Shown one piece after another: positions 6,891 to 12,990 of a stretch of 12,990 nt of DNA. The position numbers were made by a program, and so were the translations under genes. Positions within the stretch are counted from its first letter, which is position 1, and every line of letters begins with the position of its first letter. The notes below the pieces were generated by a model. It was not told the DNA's origin and ran no database searches. It saw only the letters and a program-made list of their open reading frames with translations. The stretch is taken from NCBI GenBank assembly GCA_023381895.1, contig JAMCTA010000039.1:1-12990 (forward strand). Reading direction: 5' to 3'. This DNA comes from Chloroflexota bacterium (GTDB lineage: Bacteria > Chloroflexota > UBA4733).

Positions 6891-7739
6891 GTGGGCCTCT
6901 GTGATGTGAGCGAAAGGACTAGTCAGAGCGTGGCGGAAGCAGCGCCCCCGAAGCGCCCTACAGTTGGGGTACGTTTGACCGCTAGGTGGCAGAAGCTACG
7001 CAACTGGCAAGCTTTGGTGCTTGGTATCGCTGCAGGGATAGGAATCCTCGGTGTTGGTGGCCTTGCAATCGGCGGACCGCTTCTCCTGACGCATCGCTCC
7101 AACTGGCCCTTCGAGCTCGCCTATGGGCGGGGGGGTAGTGGGCATACCTCTCGACTAGAGTCCGGCACTGCCACGAATCCCGTAGCAGGCGACCAGAAAG
7201 CCATTCGGGCAGGTGCGCTCGCCTATACTGGGTCTTGTTCTGTGTGTCACGGAGGGACAGGGCGCGGCGATGGCATGTATACGCAAGCGCTCTACCCACC
7301 GGCCACTAACCTGACTAGCCACGACGCGCGCCAGAAGAGCGACGCCCAGCTCTACTGGATCATCAAGAATGGGCTGAGCTTTACTGGTATGCCTTCGTTT
7401 GCCGGTCAGTACGACAGCCAGCAGATCTGGAGCATCGTCGCCTACCTGCGCACGCTGCAAGGTACCGGCCAGAGCAGTCCGAACACGCTGTCACCGGTGC
7501 AAGAAGGCCAGGGGCTCTATGTCGCCGATGGCTGTCAGATCTGCCACGGAACGCCGGGAGCCAGCAGTGGAGAGCTGACCCTCCGCAAAGGTGGAGCGGA
7601 AACGACCCGAGCGATCCGCCAGGGCCGCCGCAGCATGCCAGCCTACAGCACTGCGGTACTGAGTGACCGGCAGATCAGCGCCATCGAAGCCTACATCAAC
7701 GCAGCAGCAAGTGGATCAGCCGGGCGGAGGGGAAACTAA
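6891..7739 (+). CDS. Membrane-anchored diheme cytochrome c
   Basis: A 282-residue protein with a cytoplasmic N-terminus of about 40 residues, one membrane anchor (about 41-66, Gly/Ile/Leu-rich) and two exported cytochrome c domains. The first heme site is CSVCH (Cys116, Cys119, His120) with a candidate axial Met in GMPSF (Met167). The second is CQICH (Cys215, Cys218, His219) with Met249 in SMPAY. The spacing and the QIW..VAYLRTLQ and QISAIEAYI helices are typical of class I c-type cytochromes. The start is GTG at 6891 or GTG at 6906; AGGTGG at 6889-6894 would serve the second at a long spacing. It is divergent from the ferric-reductase-like operon, so it probably accepts or donates electrons for that membrane protein at the outer face, or links to a terminal oxidase. 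Export via Sec and heme ligation outside the membrane are assumed from the motifs. Confidence 0.92.
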   Translation: MGLCDVSERTSQSVAEAAPPKRPTVGVRLTARWQKLRNWQALVLGIAAGIGILGVGGLAIGGPLLLTHRSNWPFELAYGRGGSGHTSRLESGTATNPVAGDQKAIRAGALAYTGSCSVCHGGTGRGDGMYTQALYPPATNLTSHDARQKSDAQLYWIIKNGLSFTGMPSFAGQYDSQQIWSIVAYLRTLQGTGQSSPNTLSPVQEGQGLYVADGCQICHGTPGASSGELTLRKGGAETTRAIRQGRRSMPAYSTAVLSDRQISAIEAYINAAASGSAGRRGN

Positions 7740-7813
7740 TCCGGCACCAATCCTCCTGAGGCGCGCTCAGACCGCCCGGAAGCGGTGGGACCTCTCGCTG
7801 AGGGGGCATCCCA

Positions 7814-8123
7814 GTGCGAAGTATGAAGGTTGACGACATCATGGAACGGACCATCGGGGCGTTTGATGCCCGACGACAATTCGGCAGGGTCCTCAACGAG
7901 GTGGTCGCCAAGGGTGATTGCTACGTCGTAGAGCGCCACGGGGAACCTATCGCCGCCGCCGTCCCCATCCAGATCTACGAACAGTGGGAACGAAGCAGGG
8001 AAGCCTTTTTCGACCGGATGGAGGCCATTGGCCAGCGTGTCCATCTGCCCGGAGGGGGAAGCGGAGCAACTCGTCCAGGAGGCCATCGCGGCTGTCCGTG
8101 TCAAATCTGCCACCCATAGCTAG
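7814..8123 (+). pseudogene. Phd/YefM-type antitoxin, frameshifted near the 3' end
   Basis: The first 75 or so codons encode a Phd/YefM antitoxin N-terminal domain, including GAFDARRQFGRVLNEV and a conserved V-ERHGEPIAAAVPI strand, then IYEQWERSREAFFDRMEAIG. After GQRVHLP the frame turns into unrelated GGGSGATRPGG and stops at 8119. One base over (from about 8052) the frame reads EGEAEQLVQEAIAAVRVKS and ends at the TAG at 8121-8123. This is the expected helical toxin-binding tail of the family, so one extra base in the C/G run at about 8048-8058 has broken the gene. GTG 7814 has a GAGGGGG ribosome site; ATG 7823 is an alternative start. It would bind DNA and neutralise the PIN toxin that follows, but the intact tail is lost. 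A sequencing or assembly error in the G-run is the main alternative explanation. Confidence 0.78.
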
Positions 8124-8124
8124 G

Positions 8125-8271
8125 ATGCGGGTCATCCTCGATACCAACATCGTCGTCAGCCGCTACCTCATTACCGCGGGGATCCCTGCTCAGATCATGG
8201 CGGCCTGGCGAGCTGACCGGTTTGCACTGATCGTCTCTCCGGCCCTGCTCGCTTCTGGAGAGTATGAGTGA
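8125..8271 (+). pseudogene. PIN-domain toxin fragment (VapC-like), truncated
   Basis: Starting at an ATG one base after the restored antitoxin stop, 48 codons read MRVILDTNIVVSRYLITAG, then PAQIMAAWRADRFALIVSPALLA and SGEYE before TGA. This is the first third of a PIN-type ribonuclease of the family that follows Phd antitoxins, with the first catalytic Asp (LDTN) and the conserved acidic EYE helix start. A complete protein has about 130-150 residues and further Asp residues in the second half. I could not find those residues in any frame of the following 400 bases. The gene is therefore a truncated remnant, expected to be inactive, and its decay would explain why the antitoxin frameshift is tolerated. 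Confidence 0.72.
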
Positions 8272-8672
8272 CAAGCACGTGTGAGGATCTCGCCGTGCAA
8301 CCACACCGCCAGCCCGGTCTCGTGGTCGTCGAGTCCCTCGCGTCCCTTGCCCAGCGGCTCGCCGCTGGCTTGACATCGCGGACCAGCGAACCTGGTCGCC
8401 GGTGAGGAAGGATACTGCGATGGTCCTGGGGACGGACGATCAACTAGCGATACCGACCGTCTGCTCGACCAGGCCCGTGTGATGCTCGCGGACCTGCCGA
8501 CTATTCGTCGTTCAAAATCTCGGCCCAAAACCTTGGGCCAGCACCCAACGGTACTAGGTTTTTGGCCCCACTTCTAGTGGAGGAAGGGCACACAGGCAGC
8601 CAGACACTCGACCGAGGGTTATTGATTGACTGTCGGGCCCGTCGCGACCGGCATCTAACCGGTGGCTCACGC
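8272..8672. other. Gene-poor stretch with possible remnant coding sequence
   Basis: About 400 bases without a supported gene. On the plus strand, short open pieces follow the broken toxin, for example EDLAVQPHRQPGLVVVESLASLAQ from about 8280 and DTDRLLDQARVMLADLPTIRRS from about 8450. I cannot assign either to a family, and stop codons separate them. The opposite-strand open frames look like compositional shadows. The stretch includes an inverted repeat at 8522-8539. It probably holds decayed accessory DNA linked to the toxin-antitoxin remnants. Confidence 0.5.
8522..8539. repeat. Perfect inverted repeat, possible terminator for the minus-strand genes
   Basis: GGCCCAA-AACC-TTGGGCC forms a perfect 7-bp stem with a 4-base loop. 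Read on the minus strand it is followed by GAGATTTTG, a short T-rich run, and lies about 130 bases past the stop of the SDR gene, so it could end that transcript. A related segment with GGTTTTTGGCCCC lies 18 bases to the right (8557-8569) and could pair imperfectly with the left arm. The T-tract is weak, so the terminator role is uncertain. Confidence 0.4.
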
Positions 8673-9410
8673 TTACACCCCGAGGATCCCGGCTGCGTAG
8701 GGCTCAGAGTCATCTTCCGGCCGGTAGCCGAGAAGCTCTATGGCGTCAGTGATGTCCCAGTGGCGGCGCGTGTTCTTTGAGATGGCGTAGAAGATACCGA
8801 AGGGCAGCGGCGATTCCAGCGCACAGCACACGATCTGCGTCGCATCGCGGGGACTCAGCCACATCCAGAGCCCCACCTCATTTCGTGGTTCCTGCAGGAA
8901 CCAGCCAATCCGCAGGCAGATGGAGGCGAGCCCATAGCGATCAGAATAAAAGCGCGCGAGCACTTCTCCAAAGGCTTTTGAGACGCCGTAGAGAGAGTCG
9001 GCGCGAACCGGCTGTTTGGCATAGACGGGCCAGTCGTGATCGCGGTCGTACATCCCCATCACGTGGTTCGTCGAAGCGAAGACGACCTTCCGGACACCCG
9101 CCCGCCGGGCCGCCTCATAGAGGCTGTGGGTGCCGGCGATGTTGTGTTGCAGCACGCTCTCCCACTCGGCACGCGTGTTGGGATCACCTGCAAGGTGTAC
9201 GACGCCGTCAATGTCTTGCAGCGCTTCGGTGAGACGATCCGTCTCTCGAATATCGAGCTGGACAACATCAGCCACTGGAGGATTCGCTGGGGGTGGATCG
9301 AGATAGAGCAACCGCAGATCGTAGTGCTCCTTTAGAGTGTCTGCGAGATGACTACCGATCCGTCCACCTGCTCCAGTTATCAGCACGCGCCTCTTCGTCG
9401 CAGCTGCCAT
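8673..9410 (-). CDS. NAD(P)-dependent SDR oxidoreductase, uronate-dehydrogenase-like
   Basis: A 245-residue extended-type short-chain dehydrogenase. It has the Rossmann motif GAGGRIG (13-19), DVVQLDIRE (about 48-56), VVHLAGDP (70-77) and the FASTNHVMG strand with the catalytic Ser/Thr (113/114). YGVSK follows, with catalytic Tyr141 and Lys145. The SSNH-type active-site segment, PVRADSLYGVSKAFGE, the cysteine-containing CLRIGWF and the short length all match uronate dehydrogenases (D-galacturonate/glucuronate to aldarolactone, NAD-linked) rather than 320-residue sugar-nucleotide epimerases. The substrate is inferred; another hexose or sugar-acid dehydrogenase is possible. The ATG at 9410 overlaps by one base the stop of the upstream small gene (GTGATG; GTG 9413 is an alternative start), suggesting coupled translation. 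Confidence 0.85.
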   Translation of the reverse strand: MAAATKRRVLITGAGGRIGSHLADTLKEHYDLRLLYLDPPPANPPVADVVQLDIRETDRLTEALQDIDGVVHLAGDPNTRAEWESVLQHNIAGTHSLYEAARRAGVRKVVFASTNHVMGMYDRDHDWPVYAKQPVRADSLYGVSKAFGEVLARFYSDRYGLASICLRIGWFLQEPRNEVGLWMWLSPRDATQIVCCALESPLPFGIFYAISKNTRRHWDITDAIELLGYRPEDDSEPYAAGILGV

Positions 9411-9634
9411 CACTCATCCTCTCCTGACGCACTTCCGAGCTGCTCCTCCACGGTCGCGAGGGCCGTCTGCAGGCTCTCCAGCGTGATCTCCATGCGCCGT
9501 CGATCGGCGGCACCGAGTCCAACGCGGCGTATCTGGCTAGTGGTGCGGTCAACCAATCTCGCAACGTCTGCTCGTAGGAGGAGCAATAATCCACGTGCGG
9601 GCTGGCTGCCCGTGTGCAATTGGTCGACCCTCAC
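9410..9634 (-). CDS. Small hypothetical helical protein coupled to the SDR gene
   Basis: An unrecognised protein of 74 residues. The chosen start is GTG at 9634, with a strong GGAGG seven bases upstream inside GGAGGAGGTGTC. It is rich in Leu, Arg, Ala and Glu and predicted to be mostly helical; the last 30 residues, including MEITLESLQTALATVEEQL, have a heptad-like hydrophobic spacing and may form a coiled coil. It ends GSASGEDE. The same frame is open to GTG 9754 and would add a hydrophobic 40-residue N-terminus (LLTGWCSPLLPVVLGF); GGAG four bases before that GTG makes this a less likely but real alternative. Its stop overlaps the SDR gene start. No function can be assigned. Confidence 0.55.
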   Translation of the reverse strand: MRVDQLHTGSQPARGLLLLLRADVARLVDRTTSQIRRVGLGAADRRRMEITLESLQTALATVEEQLGSASGEDE

Positions 9635-9809
9635 GACACCTCCTCCACGCCATTTCGCCGCAGGATAGTAACTGCTCCGGCCGCGATCAGCAATACTGAA
9701 GCCAAGCACGACGGGCAGCAGCGGAGAGCACCAACCGGTGAGCAGCGTCACCAATCTCCGACCGTGACGGTTCCAGAACTTCTTCCTCGACAGCGGACGA
9801 AGCTGTCTA
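9635..9809. other. Intergenic stretch between sdpI and the small helical gene
   Basis: These 175 bases lie downstream of sdpI on the minus strand. The first 120 could extend the small protein's reading frame to GTG 9754 with a hydrophobic segment, but the strong ribosome site at GTG 9634 argues against it. I see no clear terminator or promoter. Confidence 0.35.
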
Positions 9810-10493
9810 TCAGGCGGGCAGGGTGCCTGCCGGTGGACTCTTGTCTGGATCGCCTCTCCATTCGACGAATGAATAGATCAGCAGCACAGTCACCAGAATG
9901 GCCGATCCGCCTAGGAGCACCGCAAAGGTCACCGCACCGGACGCGCTCAGCAGCGCCAACAGCAGGAGCAGTGCACCGAGGCCGGCGAAGAGGCGGCCGC
10001 CGAGTCGGTGAGTCTGCTGCCAGGAACGCTTGCTCGAAAGAGTCCAAGGAGTGCGTATTCCCACAAACCAGTTCGGCCGGACTTTGGGCAGTATTACGCC
10101 GATGACAATGAACAGGAGCCCAAACAGAGCCGCGCTCAAGCGCCCCACATCGACAACTGCCTCGTGTGCCGCGGCGATCTCGATCGTGTAGAGGGTCGCG
10201 AGCAGCACGAGCACTCCTGTGCGGAGTGTCGCATAGGCGCCCGCGAACTGCCGGTAGTTTGCACGCCCAGGATCGAGGAGCGGGAGAATTTGGAACAGCA
10301 GCAGAACGCTCACGGCGGCTAGCGGAAGAGCAAGGATCCCTTCAAAGCGACTGCCGTAGCGGTCAACCTGACCATTGATGTTCCAGTACACCGGAATGGG
10401 TCCCGTAATCGTCCGCCAGGACCAAGCGGCTAGAGCGGCTATGTAGACCAAGGCGGCAATAGAAAGCCAATCGCGCCGCCAGCGCAGCTTCAT
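9810..10493 (-). CDS. sdpI: SdpI-family membrane protein (DUF1648 plus SdpI domains)
   Basis: An integral membrane protein of 227 residues with about six helices (roughly 10-26, 54-72, 91-109, 121-136, 168-184, 187-208). The N-terminal DUF1648 signature is PIPVYWNINGQVDRYGSR (33-49). The SdpI signature is KVRPNWFVGIRTPWTLSS (137-154), followed by W..THRLGGR (158-167). In Bacillus, SdpI gives immunity to the SdpC killing factor and signals it by holding the SdpR repressor at the membrane; here no sdpABC genes are visible, as is common for this widespread pair. ATG 10493 follows AAAGGAGG at good spacing. The start region, with its ribosome site, is duplicated exactly at 10555-10588, separating it from sdpR by 73 bases instead of the usual overlap. 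Confidence 0.92.
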   Translation of the reverse strand: MKLRWRRDWLSIAALVYIAALAAWSWRTITGPIPVYWNINGQVDRYGSRFEGILALPLAAVSVLLLFQILPLLDPGRANYRQFAGAYATLRTGVLVLLATLYTIEIAAAHEAVVDVGRLSAALFGLLFIVIGVILPKVRPNWFVGIRTPWTLSSKRSWQQTHRLGGRLFAGLGALLLLLALLSASGAVTFAVLLGGSAILVTVLLIYSFVEWRGDPDKSPPAGTLPA

Positions 10494-10514
10494 CAGTTGT
10501 CCTCCTTTTGCAAC
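10481..10514. repeat. 34-bp direct repeat, copy 1 (functional sdpI start)
   Basis: Copy 1 of an exact 34-bp direct repeat (copy 2 at 10555-10588). On the minus strand it contains AAAGGAGGACAAC, TGATG and the first codons of sdpI (MKLR). The two copies are 74 bp apart start to start, and the 40 bases between them are unique. Confidence 0.95.
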
Positions 10515-10554
10515 GTGGGAAGGGGCGGCTCGGGCGCCGCTGTCGCGTCAGGTC
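10515..10554. other. GC-rich 40-bp spacer between the repeat copies
   Basis: Unique DNA between the two repeat copies. On the minus strand it contains GCGGC-GCCCGA-GCCGC, a 5-bp stem with a 6-base loop, without a following T-run. It lies in the sdpR-sdpI transcript just before the sdpI ribosome site, so it might influence translation, but the stem is short and nothing more can be supported. Confidence 0.35.
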
Positions 10555-10567
10555 AGCGCAGCTTCAT
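10553..10567 (-). other. Four-codon mini-ORF (MKLR-stop) in the sdpR-sdpI junction
   Basis: The second copy of the 34-bp repeat carries the same AAAGGAGG ribosome site and ATG as sdpI. After ATG-AAG-CTG-CGC the repeat ends and TGA follows at once. The ATG overlaps the sdpR stop as TGATG, so ribosomes ending sdpR can restart here and stop after four codons, 60 bases before the true sdpI start. It is probably a by-product of the duplication, possibly acting as a leader that lowers coupling. Confidence 0.6.
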
Positions 10568-10588
10568 CAGTTGTCCTCCTTTTGCAAC
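10555..10588. repeat. 34-bp direct repeat, copy 2 (3' end of sdpR)
   Basis: Identical over 34 bases to 10481-10514. On the minus strand it encodes the last residues of SdpR (LQKEDN-stop) and, in the overlapping frame, a copy of the sdpI start that ends after four codons. Confidence 0.95.
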
Positions 10589-10863
10589 TGCTGGCCGGTG
10601 CCTCCACCGATCTGGAGGAGTGTGAAGACAGCAGCAAGCAGCTCCTCGTGCAACCCCTCGTTGAGGCTATAGACGATGCTCGTGCCGCGGCGCTCGGTAA
10701 CGACCAAGCCAGCCTCGCGCAGGCATTTCAAGTGTCCCGAGAGCGTAGAGCTCGCCAGCGTAAACCGTTCAGCGATCTCTCCAGCGGTGAGGTCGCCGCT
10801 GCGTAATAGCTGGAGGATAGCCCGGCGAGTGGGATCAGCCAGGGCGCTGAAAACTCCGGTCAT
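10567..10863 (-). CDS. sdpR: ArsR/SdpR-family autorepressor
   Basis: A winged-helix repressor of 98 residues. FSALADPTRRAILQLLRSGDLTAGEIAERF and STLSGHLKCLREAGLV (about 39-54) form the DNA-binding helices; ERRGTSIVYSLN (57-68) forms the beta wing. It lacks the ELCVC-type metal site of ArsR/SmtB, and the TRRAILQLLR and S-TLSGHL segments together with sdpI next to it point to the SdpR branch, which represses its own operon and is released when SdpI captures it. The start is ATG at 10863, with AGGTGA five bases before it; GTG at 10872 is possible but has no good ribosome site. The palindrome at 10877-10898 lies just upstream. The final codons are part of the duplicated 34-bp repeat. Confidence 0.93.
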   Translation of the reverse strand: MTGVFSALADPTRRAILQLLRSGDLTAGEIAERFTLASSTLSGHLKCLREAGLVVTERRGTSIVYSLNEGLHEELLAAVFTLLQIGGGTGQQLQKEDN

Positions 10864-10876
10864 CGTGATCACCTAT

Positions 10877-10898
10877 TATTTCGTTCTACACCGAAATA
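10877..10898. promoter_or_regulatory. Inverted repeat, candidate SdpR operator
   Basis: TATTTCG-N8-CGAAATA, a perfect 7-bp dyad with an 8-base spacer, centred about 25 bases upstream of the sdpR ATG. Size and placement suit a winged-helix dimer acting as autorepressor. The minus strand has a -10-like TACTAT overlapping the dyad's outer arm, but no clear -35 at the right distance. The octamer CTACACCG occurs inside the spacer side (10886-10893) and again at 10909-10916, 23 bases apart. Confidence 0.55.
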
Positions 10899-11027
10899 GT
10901 ACCACACACTACACCGTAGAGCATTGGAAGGTGGTACGACGCGTGGAATGGTCACCCCGGTAATGCCAAACAACCGCGGACGTTACTATGGGACGTCAGC
11001 CAGTGGGCGGGAGGGGGTGTCCTGCAC

Positions 11028-12622
<1,595 letters not shown>

Positions 12623-12626
<4 letters not shown>

Positions 12627-12990
12627 AGCGCGTCGATCAGGCACCATTCTCAGACCACGGTGAGCTCGCCAGGCCTGATCCTCTGCCTGTCGAATACTCG
12701 GGAACGCGGCGGTGTCCGGAGACTGTCCAGCTGGCGATGCAGGCCTTTCTCTCCGATCTGGCTGTTGGCAAGTCTCCCGCGACTCTGACCACGTACCGAG
12801 CAGCAATCCGCCGCTTCGTCCACTTTCTTGGAGGTGAAATGGAGGACGTGGCTGACGGCACAGAGCCGCTGCTACCGCTCGCCTACCTTGATGAGGAACA
12901 GCCAATCGCGTTCGCACGCTGGCTCGTGCATCGCGCGTCAAACTTGCCACGCTTGACGCTGCTCACCTATACCACAGCTGTGATGCGGTT
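12623..12990 (+). CDS. Tyrosine recombinase/integrase-like protein, N-terminal part (3' partial)
   Basis: The frame opens at GTG 12623, overlapping the hyuB stop as GTGA with GGGGAGG six bases upstream, and stays open to the window end (122 codons). After a polar N-terminus of about 35 residues it reads ETVQLAMQAFLSDLAVGKSPATL, then TTYRAAIRRFVHFLG. That is the core-binding (SAM-like) N-terminal domain of phage-type integrases, where 'FL..L...S..T...Y...LR.F..FL' is typical. Further on PIAFARWLVHRASNLPR and TLLTYTTAV continue a helical domain. The catalytic R-H-R-Y domain is beyond the window, so activity cannot be judged. Other SAM-like-domain proteins without a catalytic part are possible. 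Its coupling to a metabolic gene is unusual. Confidence 0.72.

Noticed and set aside
7771..7786. ACCGC-N6-GCGGT hairpin after the cytochrome c gene
   Set aside because: A 5-bp stem with no T-run, close to the antitoxin start; not convincing as a terminator or operator.
9614..10105. Plus-strand open frame of 163 codons
   Set aside because: It runs opposite sdpI and the small helical gene; low-complexity Arg/Ser/Thr composition and no domain.

Overview
The window is GC-rich bacterial DNA with many GTG starts, purine-rich ribosome sites and tightly overlapping genes. The gene content (SdpI/SdpR pair, stand-alone HyuB, Phd/PIN remnants, NuoF-like/ferric-reductase electron-transfer operon) would fit a thermophilic Chloroflexota (Thermomicrobia-like) or an actinobacterium. 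That placement is inference; no marker gene is present.

Layout. 1-764 (+): C-terminal part of a family 1 ABC-type solute-binding protein. It converges on a seven-gene minus-strand operon that reads from about 6755 down to 836: NuoF/SLBB-like flavoprotein, small ferredoxin, one-pass membrane protein, ApbE flavin transferase, ferric-reductase-like heme membrane protein, OmpR-type response regulator and sensor histidine kinase. Gaps are 40 bp or less and several junctions overlap. Divergent to it, 6891-7739 (+) encodes a membrane-anchored diheme cytochrome c. Together these look like a regulated electron-transfer chain: a soluble donor (perhaps NAD(P)H) to flavin and Fe-S, to membrane heme, to exported cytochrome c.

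7814-8271 (+) is a decayed Phd/PIN toxin-antitoxin module: the antitoxin is frameshifted and the toxin truncated. About 400 bp of non-coding or remnant DNA follow. 8673-9634 (-) holds a uronate-dehydrogenase-like SDR enzyme coupled to a small helical protein. 9810-10863 (-) is an sdpR-sdpI pair whose junction carries a 34-bp exact direct repeat that duplicates the sdpI translation start. 11028-12626 (+) is a full-length hydantoinase B/oxoprolinase subunit, overlapping by 4 bp the start of a tyrosine-recombinase-like gene that leaves the window.

The most notable points are: an in-frame loss of about 27 residues from the response regulator receiver domain (removing the switch Thr and conserved Lys); an ApbE with no recognisable flavinylation target beside it; the duplicated sdpI start with a four-codon mini-ORF; and the coupling of a recombinase-like gene to hyuB. 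I found no rRNA, tRNA, CRISPR array or intact insertion sequence.
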